NCBI RefSeq assembly: GCF_040215105.1
Contig: NZ_CP157875.1
Span: forward strand, 1,913,501 to 1,977,500
DNA from: Aeromonas veronii
GTDB taxonomy: Bacteria > Pseudomonadota > Gammaproteobacteria > Enterobacterales > Aeromonadaceae
DNA: 64,000 bases
Reading direction: 5' to 3'
Of this stretch, positions 36,498-45,541 are shown in pieces. Numbering within the stretch: the stretch's first letter is position 1; every line of letters begins with the position of its first letter. The notes below the pieces were generated by a model. That model was not told the origin of the DNA, made no database searches, and worked only from the letters and a program-made list of their open reading frames with translations. The position numbers were made by a program, and so were the translations under genes.

Positions 36498-37457
36498 TCA
36501 GTGTTGCTTTGCATAGAGCTCTTTGCGCCTGGCCGGATACATGATGGTGGTCAGCAGTTCGGTGCTGACGCTGGTGAAGATGACGAAGCTCGCCACCACC
36601 AGGGAGGCTCCCCGGATGGCGGCATAATCCTGCAGGGCGATGCTGCTCACCAGCCAGCGACCAATGCCGGGCCAGTCGAACACGACCTCGGTGATCATGG
36701 CGGAGGTGAGTACGCTGCCGAGCTGCAACCCGAGCAGGGGCAACACCGGGGGCAGGGCATTCTTGAGGCCGTGGCGCCAGACGATCTGGCGACGGGAGAG
36801 GCCACGGCTCGCCGCGGCCTTGATGTAGTTCTGCTTCATCACGTCGATGAGGGAGCTGCGCACATGGCGGATCACCTCGGTGGTGGGCACCACCGCCAGC
36901 ACCAGGGAGGGGAGCACCAAATGGCGAAGGGCATCGTGCAGGGCCGCCTCGCGCCAGGGCTCCTGGCTCATCAGCACGTCGATGATCGCAATGCCGCTGA
37001 TGTTGGGCACGTCATAGAGCAGACTGATCTGGCCCGAGCTCGGCAGCCAGCCGAGATCCAGGGAGAAGAACATCACCATCAGCAGCCCCAGCCAGAACAC
37101 CGGCACGGCATAGCCGATGAGGCCGGCGGTCATGATGGAGAGATCCACGCTGCGCCCCTGGTAGAGGGCGGCCAGGGTGCCGAGCGGGATCCCCACCAGC
37201 AGGGAGATGGCGAAGGCCGCGAGGCAGAGGGTCAGGGTAGCCGGGAAGTAGTGACGGATCTCGTCCAGCACCGGCTGGCCGGAGACGCTGGAGACGCCGA
37301 GATTGCCGGCGAAGATCCGGCGCATGAAGTCCGGGTAGCCGTGCCAGAAGTCCAGTACCTGGGTGATGAGGCGATATTCCAGCAGATAGGCCCCGATGCT
37401 CAGCACCAGCAGGGTGATGAGCAGCAAGGTGATGCGGCGCAGGATATAGAAGAACAT
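36498..37457 (-). CDS. sapB: Sap transporter permease SapB
   Basis: An inner-membrane permease of the DppB/OppB type. It has 319 residues, beginning MFFYILRRITLLLITLLVLS, with about six helices and a permease loop at AAASRGLSRRQIVWRHGLKNALPPV. It lies between sapA and sapC with modest gaps (about 70 and 140 bases); no terminator is seen in the gaps, consistent with one operon. Confidence 0.93.
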   Translation of the reverse strand: MFFYILRRITLLLITLLVLSIGAYLLEYRLITQVLDFWHGYPDFMRRIFAGNLGVSSVSGQPVLDEIRHYFPATLTLCLAAFAISLLVGIPLGTLAALYQGRSVDLSIMTAGLIGYAVPVFWLGLLMVMFFSLDLGWLPSSGQISLLYDVPNISGIAIIDVLMSQEPWREAALHDALRHLVLPSLVLAVVPTTEVIRHVRSSLIDVMKQNYIKAAASRGLSRRQIVWRHGLKNALPPVLPLLGLQLGSVLTSAMITEVVFDWPGIGRWLVSSIALQDYAAIRGASLVVASFVIFTSVSTELLTTIMYPARRKELYAKQH

Positions 37458-37527
37458 GGTTAGGTCCGTCCTCGCTGACGGTGGGATGACGGAGCGTCAT
37501 CGCTGGCATGAAGAAGTCGGAACATGC

Positions 37528-39129
37528 TCACTCCCGATGGGCCTGATTGAACGTGGTGCCCCCAAAGGGCATAAGGGCCAGCCCCTCGATATCGTTGCGG
37601 CTCACCTGAGTGCGCAGGGCATGGGCCAGGGGGATCACCGGCAACTGCTCGCCGAGCAGGGTCTGGGCATAGTAGTAATTGCGCAGCCGGAAGGCGAGCT
37701 GGGGCGTGGTCACCGCATCGTCAAGCAGCTGATCGAAGGCGGGGCTGCACCAGCGGCTGTAGTTGTTGCCCCGCTCGACGGCGGCGCAGCTGAGCAGCTG
37801 ACGGAAGAAGTTGTCCGGATCCGCGTTGTCGGCGACCCAGCCGGAGAGCAGGCTGTCATATTGCCCCTTGGCGAGCCGGGTCTCGATGACCGGCCAGGCC
37901 TGCTGCACGATTTTCAGCTTCACCCCAATCTTGGCCAGATCGCTGCGCATCAGCTGGGCGGTCTTGAGGCCATCGGGGTTGTAGGGGCGCGCCCCTGGCT
38001 GGACCAGCACCTGCATCTCGAAACCGTGGGGGAAACCAGCCTCGGCGAGCAGTTGACGGGCGAGCTTGAGATCCTGCTTGCGCAGGTGCAAGGAGGGGTT
38101 GTAGCCCCAGGAGAGGGGCGGCAGCAGGCTGACCGCCGGTTGTCCGGTCTCGAAATAGACCGCCTGCAGCAGGTTCTGCACATTGATGGCGCTGGCGATG
38201 GCCTGGCGAACCTTCACCTTGTTGAACGGTGCCTTGCGGGTGTTGAGGGCGAGGAAGGCGACGTTCATGCCCGACTGTACCGACAGATTGAGGTGGGAAT
38301 CCTTGTCGATCACCGACAGCTGGCTGGCGGAGGGGGTGCTCATCACGTCGCATTCCCCGGTCAGCAGTTTGGCGAGCCGCTTGGAGGATTTGGGGGTAAT
38401 GTCGTAGATGAGCTGCTCAATCCTGGCCTCGCCGCCCCAGTAGCCGGGATGGCGCAGGTAGCGCACGAACTCGTTGTGGCGGTACTCCTTGAAGCTGAAG
38501 GGACCGGTACCGATGGGGCGGCTGTCGAGCAGCTCGGGGGTACCTGCCTTTTGCATCTGCTCGCCATACTCTGCCGAGAGCACGATGGCGTAGTCGCTGG
38601 CCAGGGTGGCGAGGAAGGAGGAGTCCGGCCGATTCAGCTCGAATACCACCTCATGGGGGCCCTTCTTGTAGACCCGCTTGATGAGGGAGGAGAGGCCGAG
38701 GCTCGAGAAATAGGGGTAATCGCCACCTGAGATGTGGTGGTAGGGGTGATGCTCATCCAGTAGGCGATGATAGGTGAATACCACGTCGTCGGCGTTGAAG
38801 GGACGGGATGGATTGAACCAGGGAGTGCGATGGAAGGTCACCCCCTTGCGCAGGGTGAGGCGGTAAGTCAGGCCGTCGTCACTGATCTGCCAACGGGTGG
38901 CCAGCCCCCCTTCGATGCTCAGGGTATTGGCGTTGACCTCCAGCAGGCGATCGTAGAGGGGGCGGGCGCTGGCATCCAGGGTCACCGCCGAGTTGGCGAG
39001 CTGCGGGTTGAAGGTCTGGGGCGCCCCTTCGACGCAATAGATGAGCCCTGTCTTGGAGGCGTCGTCCTGTTTCTGACAACCGGTGACCAGCACCAGCAGC
39101 CCGAGCAGCATTGGTTTGAGCATTCTCAT
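37528..39129 (-). CDS. sapA: Sap transporter substrate-binding protein SapA (predicted lipoprotein)
   Basis: A substrate-binding protein of the peptide-binding DppA/OppA class, 533 residues. The N-terminal segment ends LVLVTGCQKQ, a clear lipobox with Cys18, so it is predicted to be lipid-anchored; E. coli SapA has an ordinary cleavable signal peptide. Family blocks are visible: ADDVVFTYHRLLD, RPIGTGPFSFKEY and NNYSRWCSPAFDQLL. It is the first gene of sapABCDF and follows pspF by about 157 bases on the same strand. Confidence 0.92.
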   Translation of the reverse strand: MRMLKPMLLGLLVLVTGCQKQDDASKTGLIYCVEGAPQTFNPQLANSAVTLDASARPLYDRLLEVNANTLSIEGGLATRWQISDDGLTYRLTLRKGVTFHRTPWFNPSRPFNADDVVFTYHRLLDEHHPYHHISGGDYPYFSSLGLSSLIKRVYKKGPHEVVFELNRPDSSFLATLASDYAIVLSAEYGEQMQKAGTPELLDSRPIGTGPFSFKEYRHNEFVRYLRHPGYWGGEARIEQLIYDITPKSSKRLAKLLTGECDVMSTPSASQLSVIDKDSHLNLSVQSGMNVAFLALNTRKAPFNKVKVRQAIASAINVQNLLQAVYFETGQPAVSLLPPLSWGYNPSLHLRKQDLKLARQLLAEAGFPHGFEMQVLVQPGARPYNPDGLKTAQLMRSDLAKIGVKLKIVQQAWPVIETRLAKGQYDSLLSGWVADNADPDNFFRQLLSCAAVERGNNYSRWCSPAFDQLLDDAVTTPQLAFRLRNYYYAQTLLGEQLPVIPLAHALRTQVSRNDIEGLALMPFGGTTFNQAHRE

Positions 39130-39286
39130 TATGGAACCATGTTTTTATTCGAAAGTGCCAGCCCCGGGCTGGCGAGTGGTGAGGGCCCGTGCTGCTGCCG
39201 TGGCGGCGCATCATCCCTCTCCTGGCGGCTATCTTGCCACATCCCGTCATCAACCGTGGGCGACATGGCCCCTGGCAGGTCCTGAC

Positions 39287-40339
39287 TCAGGCGCCGTCGT
39301 GCTCTGGGTTGCCATTGCCATCATCCCCGTCGAGCAACTGGTATTTTCGCAGCATGCCCCTGAACTGGTGGTAACTCAGCGCCAGCAATTGGGCCGCTTT
39401 GCGCTGATTATACTGAGATTGCTGCATCCCTTGCTTGAGTAAATTAATCTCGAACTCGGCCACCGTGCTCTTGAGATCCAGCGGCAACTGGAGGGGCGGG
39501 GAGCCGGCAGGGGGCGCTTCCCCGGCGGGAGCGGAGGTCTGCACGCTCGCGGCGCGAGGGCGCCAGGGGGAGTCGAAGGGATTGAGCACCAGCTCCGCCA
39601 GCGGCAATTGCGGGTTGCCCTGGCGGTAGATGCTGCGCTCCACCACGTTTTTCAGCTCCCGCACGTTGCCGGGCCAGGGGTAGTCGAGCATCAGCTGGGT
39701 CGCCTTGCGGGAGAAACCCGCAAACAGCGGGTAGCCGAGTTCCCTGGTCATGCTGTGGGCGAAGTGCTCCGCCAGCATCAGGATATCCTCCCGTCGCTCC
39801 CGCAAAGGGGGGAGGGTTATCACGTCAAAGGCCAATCTATCCAGCAGATCGTGTCGAAACAGCCCCTTGTCTGCCAAGGCGGGCAGATCCTCGTTGGTGG
39901 CGCACACCAGGCGCACGTCCACCTTGAGGGGCTTGGCCCCGCCGACCCGCTCGAACTCCCCGTATTCGATGACCCGCAGCAGCTTTTCCTGCACCCGGGC
40001 GCTGGTGGTGGCCAGCTCGTCGAGAAAGAGGGTGCCCCCGTCCGCTCGTTCGAAACGGCCCTGGTGACGCTTGGCGGCGCCGGTGAAGGCGCCTGCCTCG
40101 TGGCCAAACAGCTCGGTCTCCAGCAAGCTTTCACTCAAGGTGGCGCAGTTGATGGTGACAAAGCTTTGATCCCAGCGGGCCGAGAGATAATGTAGGCGGT
40201 GGGCGATGAGCTCCTTGCCGGTGCCCCGCTCGCCAATGATGAGCACGGGTTTGCGCAGGGGGGCGAGTCGCGAGGCCTGCTCAATGATCTCGAGAAATGC
40301 GTTGGACTCACCCAACAGGCTCTCCGTGGTTGTGCTCAT
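39287..40339 (-). CDS. pspF: Sigma-54-dependent activator PspF
   Basis: An enhancer-binding protein that activates pspABC with sigma-54 and is held inactive by PspA. It has 350 residues, somewhat longer than E. coli PspF (325). There is no N-terminal receiver domain. Walker A is GERGTGKE, the sigma-54 loop is intact (GAFTGA), and a C-terminal Fis-type helix-turn-helix follows a Pro/Ala-rich linker that accounts for the extra length. AGGGAG lies four bases before the ATG. It is divergent from pspA. Confidence 0.95.
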   Translation of the reverse strand: MSTTTESLLGESNAFLEIIEQASRLAPLRKPVLIIGERGTGKELIAHRLHYLSARWDQSFVTINCATLSESLLETELFGHEAGAFTGAAKRHQGRFERADGGTLFLDELATTSARVQEKLLRVIEYGEFERVGGAKPLKVDVRLVCATNEDLPALADKGLFRHDLLDRLAFDVITLPPLRERREDILMLAEHFAHSMTRELGYPLFAGFSRKATQLMLDYPWPGNVRELKNVVERSIYRQGNPQLPLAELVLNPFDSPWRPRAASVQTSAPAGEAPPAGSPPLQLPLDLKSTVAEFEINLLKQGMQQSQYNQRKAAQLLALSYHQFRGMLRKYQLLDGDDGNGNPEHDGA

Positions 40340-40472
40340 CTTGCTCCCTGCTCGTTGAAAAATCTGGTCAATCTTACCAAGAGTTGGTGATTTTTATCAC
40401 CCCTTGAGACGGCGTCCTTGAATTTCATCCAATGCGCCCATATAAATCAATAAGTTAAAATTTGTTCCAGAT

Positions 40473-40488
40473 TGGCACACAAGTTGCC
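40473..40488 (+). promoter_or_regulatory. Sigma-54 promoter of pspABC
   Basis: TGGCACACAAGTTGCC carries GG and GC elements spaced by exactly ten bases, matching the -24/-12 consensus. It lies 47 bases before the pspA ATG. PspF enhancer sites are expected between it and pspF (40340-40470) but no consensus was clear enough to mark. Confidence 0.88.
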
Positions 40489-40534
40489 ATTGTCAATGGA
40501 GAAACAACCCAATGCCCATCACAGGAGTACAATC

Positions 40535-41209
40535 ATGAGTATTTTTTCCCGTCTGGCCGACATCATCAATTCCAACCTGACGGCCCTGCTCGACAAGGCA
40601 GAAGATCCCCAGAAGATGGTGCGCCTGATCATCCAGGAGATGGAAGATGAACTGGTGAAGGAGCGCTCCAACCTGGCCCGCTTCCTCGCCAACCAGAAAG
40701 AGATTGGCCGCCAGGTCTGCCGCCATCAGGAGCGGGTGGACGAGTGGCAGGCCAAGGCCGAGCTGGCGCTGACCAAGGGCCGTGAAGATCTGGCCCGCGC
40801 CGCCCTCATCGAGAAGAAGAAGCAGGTGGAGCTCGCCGATGCGCTCCAGCGGGAGCAGCAGGCGGTGGACAGCGGCATCGACAAGCTGGGGGATGAAATT
40901 CGCCAGCTGGAAGCCAAACTCGAAGACGCCCGTGCCCGCCAGAAGGCGATGGCCATTCGCAGCGAAGCGGCCAGCAGCCGCCTAAACGTGCAAAGCCAGG
41001 TGGCCCGTGGCGACAGCCAGGCCGTGGTCAGCAAGTTCGAGCGCATGGAGCGTCGCATCGACGAGATGGAAGCCCGCGCCGATCTGGGGCAATCCGACAA
41101 GGCGCTGGCCCAGCAATTCGCCGAGCTGGAAGTGGACGATCAGATCAGTCGTGAACTCGAGGCCATGCGTGAGAAGCTGGGTCAGAACCCGGCTCCCAAA
41201 GGAGAGTAA
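40535..41209 (+). CDS. pspA: Phage shock protein A
   Basis: A membrane-associated ESCRT-III-like coiled-coil protein that both represses PspF and stabilises stressed inner membrane. It has 224 residues, almost all helical; the N-terminal amphipathic helix is MSIFSRLADIINSN. AGGAG lies seven bases before the ATG. It is the first gene of pspABC; pspB follows after three bases. Confidence 0.96.
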   Translation: MSIFSRLADIINSNLTALLDKAEDPQKMVRLIIQEMEDELVKERSNLARFLANQKEIGRQVCRHQERVDEWQAKAELALTKGREDLARAALIEKKKQVELADALQREQQAVDSGIDKLGDEIRQLEAKLEDARARQKAMAIRSEAASSRLNVQSQVARGDSQAVVSKFERMERRIDEMEARADLGQSDKALAQQFAELEVDDQISRELEAMREKLGQNPAPKGE

Positions 41210-41212
41210 TGG

Positions 41213-41449
41213 ATGGAAGACATCATTGGCATTCTGGCGACGCCGCTCATCGTCTTCATGGTGATCGTCGCCCCCATCTGGCTGGTGCTGCACTATCGTG
41301 CCAAAGGCAGGATAGGGGCAGGCCTCGCCGACAACGAGCGCGAACAGTTGCAAGGGTTGCTGGTGCGCGCCGAGAAGATGCAGGAGCGGGTCGGTGCCCT
41401 GGAGTCCATCCTGGATGCCGAGGTCCCCGGCTGGAGGAACAAGGTATGA
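41213..41449 (+). CDS. pspB: Phage shock protein B
   Basis: A 78-residue inner-membrane protein with one N-terminal transmembrane helix (IIGILATPLIVFMVIVAPIWLVLHY) and a cytosolic coiled coil (about 40-70). With PspC it senses membrane stress and relieves PspA inhibition of PspF. Its TGA overlaps the pspC ATG as ATGA, so translation is coupled. Confidence 0.94.
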   Translation: MEDIIGILATPLIVFMVIVAPIWLVLHYRAKGRIGAGLADNEREQLQGLLVRAEKMQERVGALESILDAEVPGWRNKV

Positions 41450-41847
41450 GCGCCGCCAACAGTCAACGCAACCTTTATCGGGATCCCCAGCAGGGCAAGA
41501 TTGCCGGCGTCTGCGCCGGCCTTGCCGACTACTTTGGAGTGGAGACCTGGATAGTGCGGCTGCTGGCCATCAGCGGTCTCATCTTCGCCGGTTTCATCAC
41601 CTTCACCGCCTATATTGCAGCCTGGTTCCTGCTCGACAAGAAACCGGTGACCCTCTATGGGGAGCAGGATGCCGATTTTGGCGAGCTGCGCATGAAGGCG
41701 CGCAGCTGGCAGGCGGGGGTTACCCCTCATCAGGCGCTGGGACGAATCGCCCAGGAGCTCGACAGCCTGGAGCCGAGATTGCAGCGCATGGAGAAGCTGG
41801 TCACCTCCAAGGAGTTCAACTTGCAACGGGAATTCAGCAAGCTGTGA
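41446..41847 (+). CDS. pspC: Phage shock protein C
   Basis: A 133-residue PspC-domain inner-membrane protein. The N-terminal block LYRDPQQGKIAGVCAGLADYFGVETWIVRL precedes a hydrophobic helix (about 40-65), followed by a C-terminal tail with a coiled-coil tendency. It starts within pspB by a 4-base overlap. The E. coli genes pspD and pspE are missing here; ycjX follows instead after about 77 bases. Confidence 0.94.
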   Translation: MSAANSQRNLYRDPQQGKIAGVCAGLADYFGVETWIVRLLAISGLIFAGFITFTAYIAAWFLLDKKPVTLYGEQDADFGELRMKARSWQAGVTPHQALGRIAQELDSLEPRLQRMEKLVTSKEFNLQREFSKL

Positions 41848-41924
41848 TGAGAGTGTGACAAGAGACAAGCGCGCCCTGGGCCAGCGAGGGTTGGGGCGCA
41901 GCAACACAGAGGATTGAGCACGCC

Positions 41925-43346
41925 TTGACACCTAAAAAATTGCTACGAAACAAGTTCGAACAGCAGTGGTCCGTGCTGCAACACAAGGCCAATGAGGTAG
42001 TGAACCGGGTTCGGGATCGCCACATCCGGCTAGCGGTCACCGGCCTCTCCCGCAGTGGCAAGACCGCCTTCATCACGGCGCTGGTAAACCAGCTGGAGCA
42101 TGCGGCCATCGACGGTCGGCTGCCCTTGTGGGATGCCCAGCGTCAGGGGCGGATCCTGGGGGCCCGTCGGGTGCCCCAGCAAAACGTCCACATCCCCACC
42201 TTCCCCTACGAGCGGGGGCTCGACGCTCTGTTTGGCGATCCCCCCGCCTGGCCCGAGCCCACCCGCGGGGTGGCCGAGGTACGCCTCGAAATTCGTTATC
42301 GCACCCGCCATCCCTTGCGTCGCCATCTGGGGGAGATCTCCACCCTCTATGTGGATCTGGTGGATTACCCCGGCGAGTGGCTGCTGGACTTGCCGCTGCT
42401 GGATCTCAGCTACGAGCAGTGGAGCGAGCAGGTTGAGCAGCAGCTGCGCCGCCCCGAGCTGCAGGCGCTCGCCAGTCGCTGGCTGGCGCCGGCCTGGCAG
42501 GCAGAGCAGCCGTTCGAGGAGAAACCGGCCTGCGAGCTGGCGGAGCGTTACACCGACTACCTGCACGCCTGCAAGCGGGAGCTCGGTCTGCACCTCATCC
42601 AGCCCGGGCGCTTTGTGCTGCCGGGGGAGTATGCCGGTGCACCGCTGCTGCAATTCGTGCCCTGGGTGTGGGACAAGCCTGCCCACGAGCCTGCCGACGG
42701 CACCCTCTACGCCACCTTCAAGCAGCGCTTCGAGCAGTACAAGCAGCACCTGGTACAGGGCTTCTACGAGCAGCATTTCGCCGGGTTTGATCGCCAGATC
42801 GTGCTGGTGGACTGCCTGCAACCCCTCAACGCCGGTGCCGCCAGCTTTGGTGACATGCAACAGGCCATCGCCCGCATCATGGAGAGCTTTGCCTACGGCA
42901 AGAGCAACTGGTGGCGCAGGCTGTTCGCCCCGCGCATCGACAAGTTGCTGTTCGTGGCGAGCAAGGCCGATCACGTGACCCCGGAGCAGCACGGGCCTCT
43001 GGTCTCTCTGTTGCAACATCTGGTGAGCAGCGGTCGCGGCCAGGCTCGCTTCGAGGGCATCGAGACCGAATGCCTGGCGCTCGCCGCCATCAAGGCCACC
43101 GAGGTGGGCAAGGGGCAGGCCAATGGCCGGGAGTTCCCCGCCATCCGTGGCACCAGTCTGGACGGCGAGCCCTTGCTGCTGTTTCCCGGGGAGGTGCCTT
43201 CCCAGATCCCGTCGGCCCAGTGGTGGCAACACCAGGGCTTTGATTTCCAGGCATTTCGCCCGTTGCCCATGAGCGCCCATCAGGCGCTGCCCCATATCCG
43301 GCTCGATGCCGCGCTGGAATTCTTGCTCGGGGATCATCTCGAATAA
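41925..43346 (+). CDS. ycjX: YcjX family P-loop GTPase-like protein
   Basis: A 473-residue protein (DUF463). The P-loop is VTGLSRSGKTAFITALVNQL, and the DYPGEWLLDLPLL and SKADHV segments resemble the G3 and G4 elements. It is often linked to the psp regulon and to YcjF; the precise role is unknown. The inferred start is TTG at 41925 with AGAGG 12 bases upstream, a loose fit. It sits between pspC and ycjF as in E. coli. Confidence 0.9.
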   Translation: MTPKKLLRNKFEQQWSVLQHKANEVVNRVRDRHIRLAVTGLSRSGKTAFITALVNQLEHAAIDGRLPLWDAQRQGRILGARRVPQQNVHIPTFPYERGLDALFGDPPAWPEPTRGVAEVRLEIRYRTRHPLRRHLGEISTLYVDLVDYPGEWLLDLPLLDLSYEQWSEQVEQQLRRPELQALASRWLAPAWQAEQPFEEKPACELAERYTDYLHACKRELGLHLIQPGRFVLPGEYAGAPLLQFVPWVWDKPAHEPADGTLYATFKQRFEQYKQHLVQGFYEQHFAGFDRQIVLVDCLQPLNAGAASFGDMQQAIARIMESFAYGKSNWWRRLFAPRIDKLLFVASKADHVTPEQHGPLVSLLQHLVSSGRGQARFEGIETECLALAAIKATEVGKGQANGREFPAIRGTSLDGEPLLLFPGEVPSQIPSAQWWQHQGFDFQAFRPLPMSAHQALPHIRLDAALEFLLGDHLE

Positions 43347-43398
43347 TCAGGTGGCCAGGCGGCGGCAACCCCGCGACCTAGCGCCGAGGAACATAGCG

Positions 43399-44439
43399 AT
43401 GAACGATCAGACAAAACCGCGTGCGCTGGATGAGGCGCCGCTGCAGGGGAAGATGGTGCTGGAGCCGGTGATCCCGGCGGCAGCCCGGGAGCCCGCTCCC
43501 GCACCGGCCCAGCGGCTGGAAGAGGCGAGTTTCGAGCGCCTCGACGATCTCGATGACTTCACCGAGGTGGAGCCCGCCCTCACCGTCAAGCCCCGTCGCC
43601 GTCACCGCCTGCTGGGTTGGGGACTGGGGGCCGTGGGGCTGCTCTCCCTCGGCCAGTTTGGGGTCTTCCTCGCCGACCAGTTTGCCTCCTCGCCGTTCTG
43701 GGGCGGGGCTTGGCTGCTGGCCTCCGGTCTGGTGCTGGTGGGTACGGCCTCCGTGGCGGGCCGTGAGTGGCTGCGACTGCGTACCCTCAAGCGGCGCCAG
43801 GATGTGCGCTCCCGCGCCGAAGACCTGCTGGCGCATCAGGGGGTGGGGCAGGGCCAGGCATTTTGCGAGGCTCTGGCCGAGAAGAGTGGTGACAAGGGGC
43901 GGGAGGGCTATCGCAACTGGCTCTCCCAGCTCGACGAGAGTCACAGCGACCGGGAGGTGCTGACCCTTTACAGCCAGCTGGTGCTGACCGAGCGGGACAA
44001 GCTGGCCCAGGCCCGGGTCGCCAAATGGTCGGGGGAGGCCGCCGTGCTGGTGGCCCTGAGTCCACTTGCCACCGTCGACATGATGCTGATGCTGTGGCGA
44101 AACCTGCGGATGATTGAAGATATTGCGGATGTTTATGCCATTGAACTCGGTTATTGGAGTCGAATTAAGCTGATCCGCCAGGTGTTTCGCAACATGCTCT
44201 ATGCCGGCGCCACCGAACTCGTCACCGAGGTGGGGATGGATTTGCTCGGTGCCGAGCTTACCGCCAAGCTGTCGGCGCGGGCCGCCCAGGGGGTGGGGGC
44301 GGGGCTGCTCACCGCACGGCTCGGGCTGCGCACCATAGAGGCGTGCCGCCCGCTGCCCTGGTGCGGCGACGAGAAACCCAAGCTTGGCGAGTTGCGCAAG
44401 CGGCTCATCGGCCAATTGGCGGGCTATCTCAATCGCTGA
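43399..44439 (+). CDS. ycjF: YcjF family (DUF697/TIGR01620) inner-membrane protein
   Basis: A 346-residue protein. It has a soluble acidic N-terminal part, two adjacent transmembrane segments (about 70-90 and 97-117: LLGWGLGAVGLLSLGQFGVFL and GGAWLLASGLVLVGTASVA) and a C-terminal DUF697-like region (VALSPLATVDMMLMLWRNLRMIEDIADVYAIELGYWSR). GAGGA lies eight bases before the ATG; longer in-frame readings overlap ycjX and are rejected. Function is unknown; it follows ycjX in many genomes, suggesting they act together. Confidence 0.9.
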   Translation: MNDQTKPRALDEAPLQGKMVLEPVIPAAAREPAPAPAQRLEEASFERLDDLDDFTEVEPALTVKPRRRHRLLGWGLGAVGLLSLGQFGVFLADQFASSPFWGGAWLLASGLVLVGTASVAGREWLRLRTLKRRQDVRSRAEDLLAHQGVGQGQAFCEALAEKSGDKGREGYRNWLSQLDESHSDREVLTLYSQLVLTERDKLAQARVAKWSGEAAVLVALSPLATVDMMLMLWRNLRMIEDIADVYAIELGYWSRIKLIRQVFRNMLYAGATELVTEVGMDLLGAELTAKLSARAAQGVGAGLLTARLGLRTIEACRPLPWCGDEKPKLGELRKRLIGQLAGYLNR

Positions 44440-44507
44440 GGTCCTGGCACTCCCGTTCCGGAGCCCGGATGATGGTTCGGGTCTGGCATGGGAGTCTCAA
44501 ATCTGAA

Positions 44508-44525
44508 TGTCACAAATTATTTACA
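44508..44525 (+). promoter_or_regulatory. TyrR box upstream of phhA
   Basis: TGTCACAAATTATTTACA fits the TyrR consensus TGTAAA-N6-TTTACA, with both invariant outer triplets (TGT and ACA) and the strict six-base spacer. It lies about 165 bases before phhA, with the tyrR gene itself 1.5 kb downstream. An intrinsic terminator (44536-44566) sits between the box and phhA, so TyrR would act from upstream on a promoter lying after the hairpin. Confidence 0.75.
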
Positions 44526-44535
44526 TTTGTGCGTG

Positions 44536-44566
44536 GCAGCCGACCCCGGGGTCGGCTGCTTTTTTA
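44536..44566 (+). terminator. ycjF terminator
   Basis: Hairpin GCAGCCGACC/GGTCGGCTGC followed by a T run. It lies about 100 bases after ycjF and 117 before phhA. Confidence 0.88.
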
Positions 44567-44682
44567 GGGGGCAAACCGTTACAGTGATCCCATAGACCTT
44601 TGCGAGAGAACCTGTGCACACAGGGCTTCTCCCGCAGAGCCAACGCAGCGGCGCCCAGGCAGGGCACGGGATGGAAGGGATC

Positions 44683-45498
44683 ATGGCCAGCCTCTATACA
44701 GCACATCAACCGGACGAGCAGGGCGTCATCCACTACAGCGATGAGGAGCACGGCACCTGGCAGATCCTCATCGAGCGCCAGCTCGCGGCGCTGGGTGGCA
44801 AGGCCTGTGAGGAGTACGTGGCGGGGCTCGCGCGCCTCGACCTGCCCCGGGAGCGGATCCCCCAGCTCGCCGAGATCAACGCCGTGCTGCAACCCGCCAC
44901 CGGTTGGACCGTGGTGGCCGTGCCGGCGCTCATCTCCTTCGACCGCTTCTTCTCGCTCTTGGCCAACCGCCAGTTTCCGGTGGCCACCTTCATCCGCCGC
45001 CGGGACGAGCTCGATTATCTGCAGGAGCCCGACATCTTCCACGAGTTGTTCGGTCACTGCGCCATGCTGACCAACCCGGCCTTCGCCCACTTCACCCATG
45101 TCTACGGCCAGCTCGGTCAGCAGGCGAGCAAGGAGGAGCGGGTCTTCCTCGCACGCCTCTACTGGTTCACGGTGGAGTTCGGCCTGGTGCAGGGGGACGC
45201 CGATAAGGGGCAGGGGAGCGATGGCCTTCACATTTATGGCGGCGGCATCCTCTCCTCCATCGGCGAGACCGCCTATGCCCTCTCGGGCCAGCCCAAGTTG
45301 CAGCCCTTCAATCTGATGGAGGTGCTGCGCACCCCCTATCGCATCGACATCATGCAACCCATCTACTTCGTGTTGCCGAGCCTGGATGCCCTCTACCGGC
45401 TGGCGGAGCAAGACATCATGGGGGCGCTCGCCGAGGCGCGTCGCCTCGGCCTCAATGCCCCCTTGTTCGCCCCGGCCCCTGACAAGCAGGCGAGCTGA
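44683..45498 (+). CDS. phhA: Phenylalanine 4-monooxygenase
   Basis: A tetrahydrobiopterin- and iron-dependent enzyme turning phenylalanine into tyrosine. It has 271 residues, the bacterial monomeric size. The iron ligands are the two histidines of HELFGHC and the glutamate of YWFTVEFGL. The start is ATG 44683 (MASLYTAHQ); the ATG at 44671 is about equally possible. phhB follows after 43 bases and tyrR after that, the arrangement known from Pseudomonas phhAB with phhR. Confidence 0.95.
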   Translation: MASLYTAHQPDEQGVIHYSDEEHGTWQILIERQLAALGGKACEEYVAGLARLDLPRERIPQLAEINAVLQPATGWTVVAVPALISFDRFFSLLANRQFPVATFIRRRDELDYLQEPDIFHELFGHCAMLTNPAFAHFTHVYGQLGQQASKEERVFLARLYWFTVEFGLVQGDADKGQGSDGLHIYGGGILSSIGETAYALSGQPKLQPFNLMEVLRTPYRIDIMQPIYFVLPSLDALYRLAEQDIMGALAEARRLGLNAPLFAPAPDKQAS

Positions 45499-45541
45499 GG
45501 CCAGGGTCCACTTTCCGATTTATTAACCAAAGGAGTCCCCC

